Shown here: piece after piece, positions 32,532-32,624 of the stretch
Numbering within the stretch: the stretch's first letter is position 1
How the letters are laid out: the number at the start of each line of letters is the position of its first letter
DNA from: an uncultured Lachnospiraceae bacterium
GTDB lineage: Bacteria; Bacillota; Clostridia; Lachnospirales; Lachnospiraceae
Length of the DNA: 32,624 bases
NCBI GenBank assembly: GCA_910587305.1
Contig: CAJUKV010000039.1
Location: 1-32,624, forward strand
Direction of reading: 5' to 3'
Notes under the pieces: generated by a model
What the model was told of the DNA's origin: nothing
Database searches by the model: none
What the model saw: the letters and a program-made list of their open reading frames with translations, nothing else
Made by a program: the position numbers and the translations under genes

Positions 32532-32624
32532 CCCCATTTCTGCGAGGTGAACAAAGTTCACCTTTGCTATATTGCGCATATCAAGTTTGAAGTGAACTTT
32601 CAAATTTCTTTTACTCCAAATATC
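32532..32624 (-). repeat. Right copy of the 93-bp terminal inverted repeat
   Basis: Reverse complement of positions 1-93 with one mismatch. It serves as the leader of vapC as the left copy does for ktrA: in both, the GGGG at the inner edge is followed by six unrelated bases and then ATG. Confidence 0.9.

Overview
The window looks like a contig from a low-to-mid GC Gram-positive anaerobe, most likely a gut Lachnospiraceae-type Clostridia. The signs are strong AGGAGG-type ribosome binding sites with frequent GTG/TTG starts, a tetrahydrofolate riboswitch in front of a folate ECF S component, a short glycyl-radical spare-part protein, an OFA-family MFS carrier, and structured palindromic intergenic repeats. 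No rRNA, tRNA or CRISPR array was seen. The two ends are inverted copies of the same 93-bp sequence (one mismatch), so the contig probably broke at a dispersed repeat.

Layout. 1-6184: a KtrA/TrkA potassium-channel regulator, a convergent MATE exporter, a type III toxin-antitoxin locus (promoter, short antitoxin RNA, terminator hairpin, ToxN/AbiQ endoribonuclease), then a GH30 glycosidase and an SGNH esterase/hydrolase that look like a carbohydrate pair. 6185-9740: folT on the minus strand behind a THF riboswitch and a second three-way-junction RNA, a structured leader and a DedA membrane protein, a MITE-like element with 20-bp terminal repeats, and a GT4 glycosyltransferase. 9863-16228: two OmpR-type two-component systems, the second followed by a secreted PepSY-like protein.

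17101-23417 is a nucleic-acid-processing and defence block on one strand: a PD-(D/E)XK protein overlapping RecQ, then a compact AAA ATPase overlapping an HNH nuclease (Septu/PtuAB-like), then a DUF262 protein with a distinct C-terminal domain. 23536-24611: a Crp/Fnr regulator, a palindromic operator, and an 80-residue GrcA-like glycyl-radical cofactor. 24734-27218: a nucleotidyltransferase fragment, then a tight three-gene operon (DUF3990 ADP-ribosyltransferase-like protein, an unrecognised protein, a NADAR-family ADP-ribose glycosidase-like protein), then wrecks of a DNA methylase and an IS1182-type transposase. I consider the ADP-ribosylation operon the best candidate for an under-described system: a probable ADP-ribosylating toxin or defence effector with its eraser and an unknown partner.

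27357-32624: an OFA-type MFS carrier, an ABC exporter (ATPase plus two ABC-2-type permeases) interrupted by a tandem-duplicated structured repeat, and a VapC PIN toxin running into the right-hand terminal repeat. Functions are inferred from recognised motifs; no database search was run.
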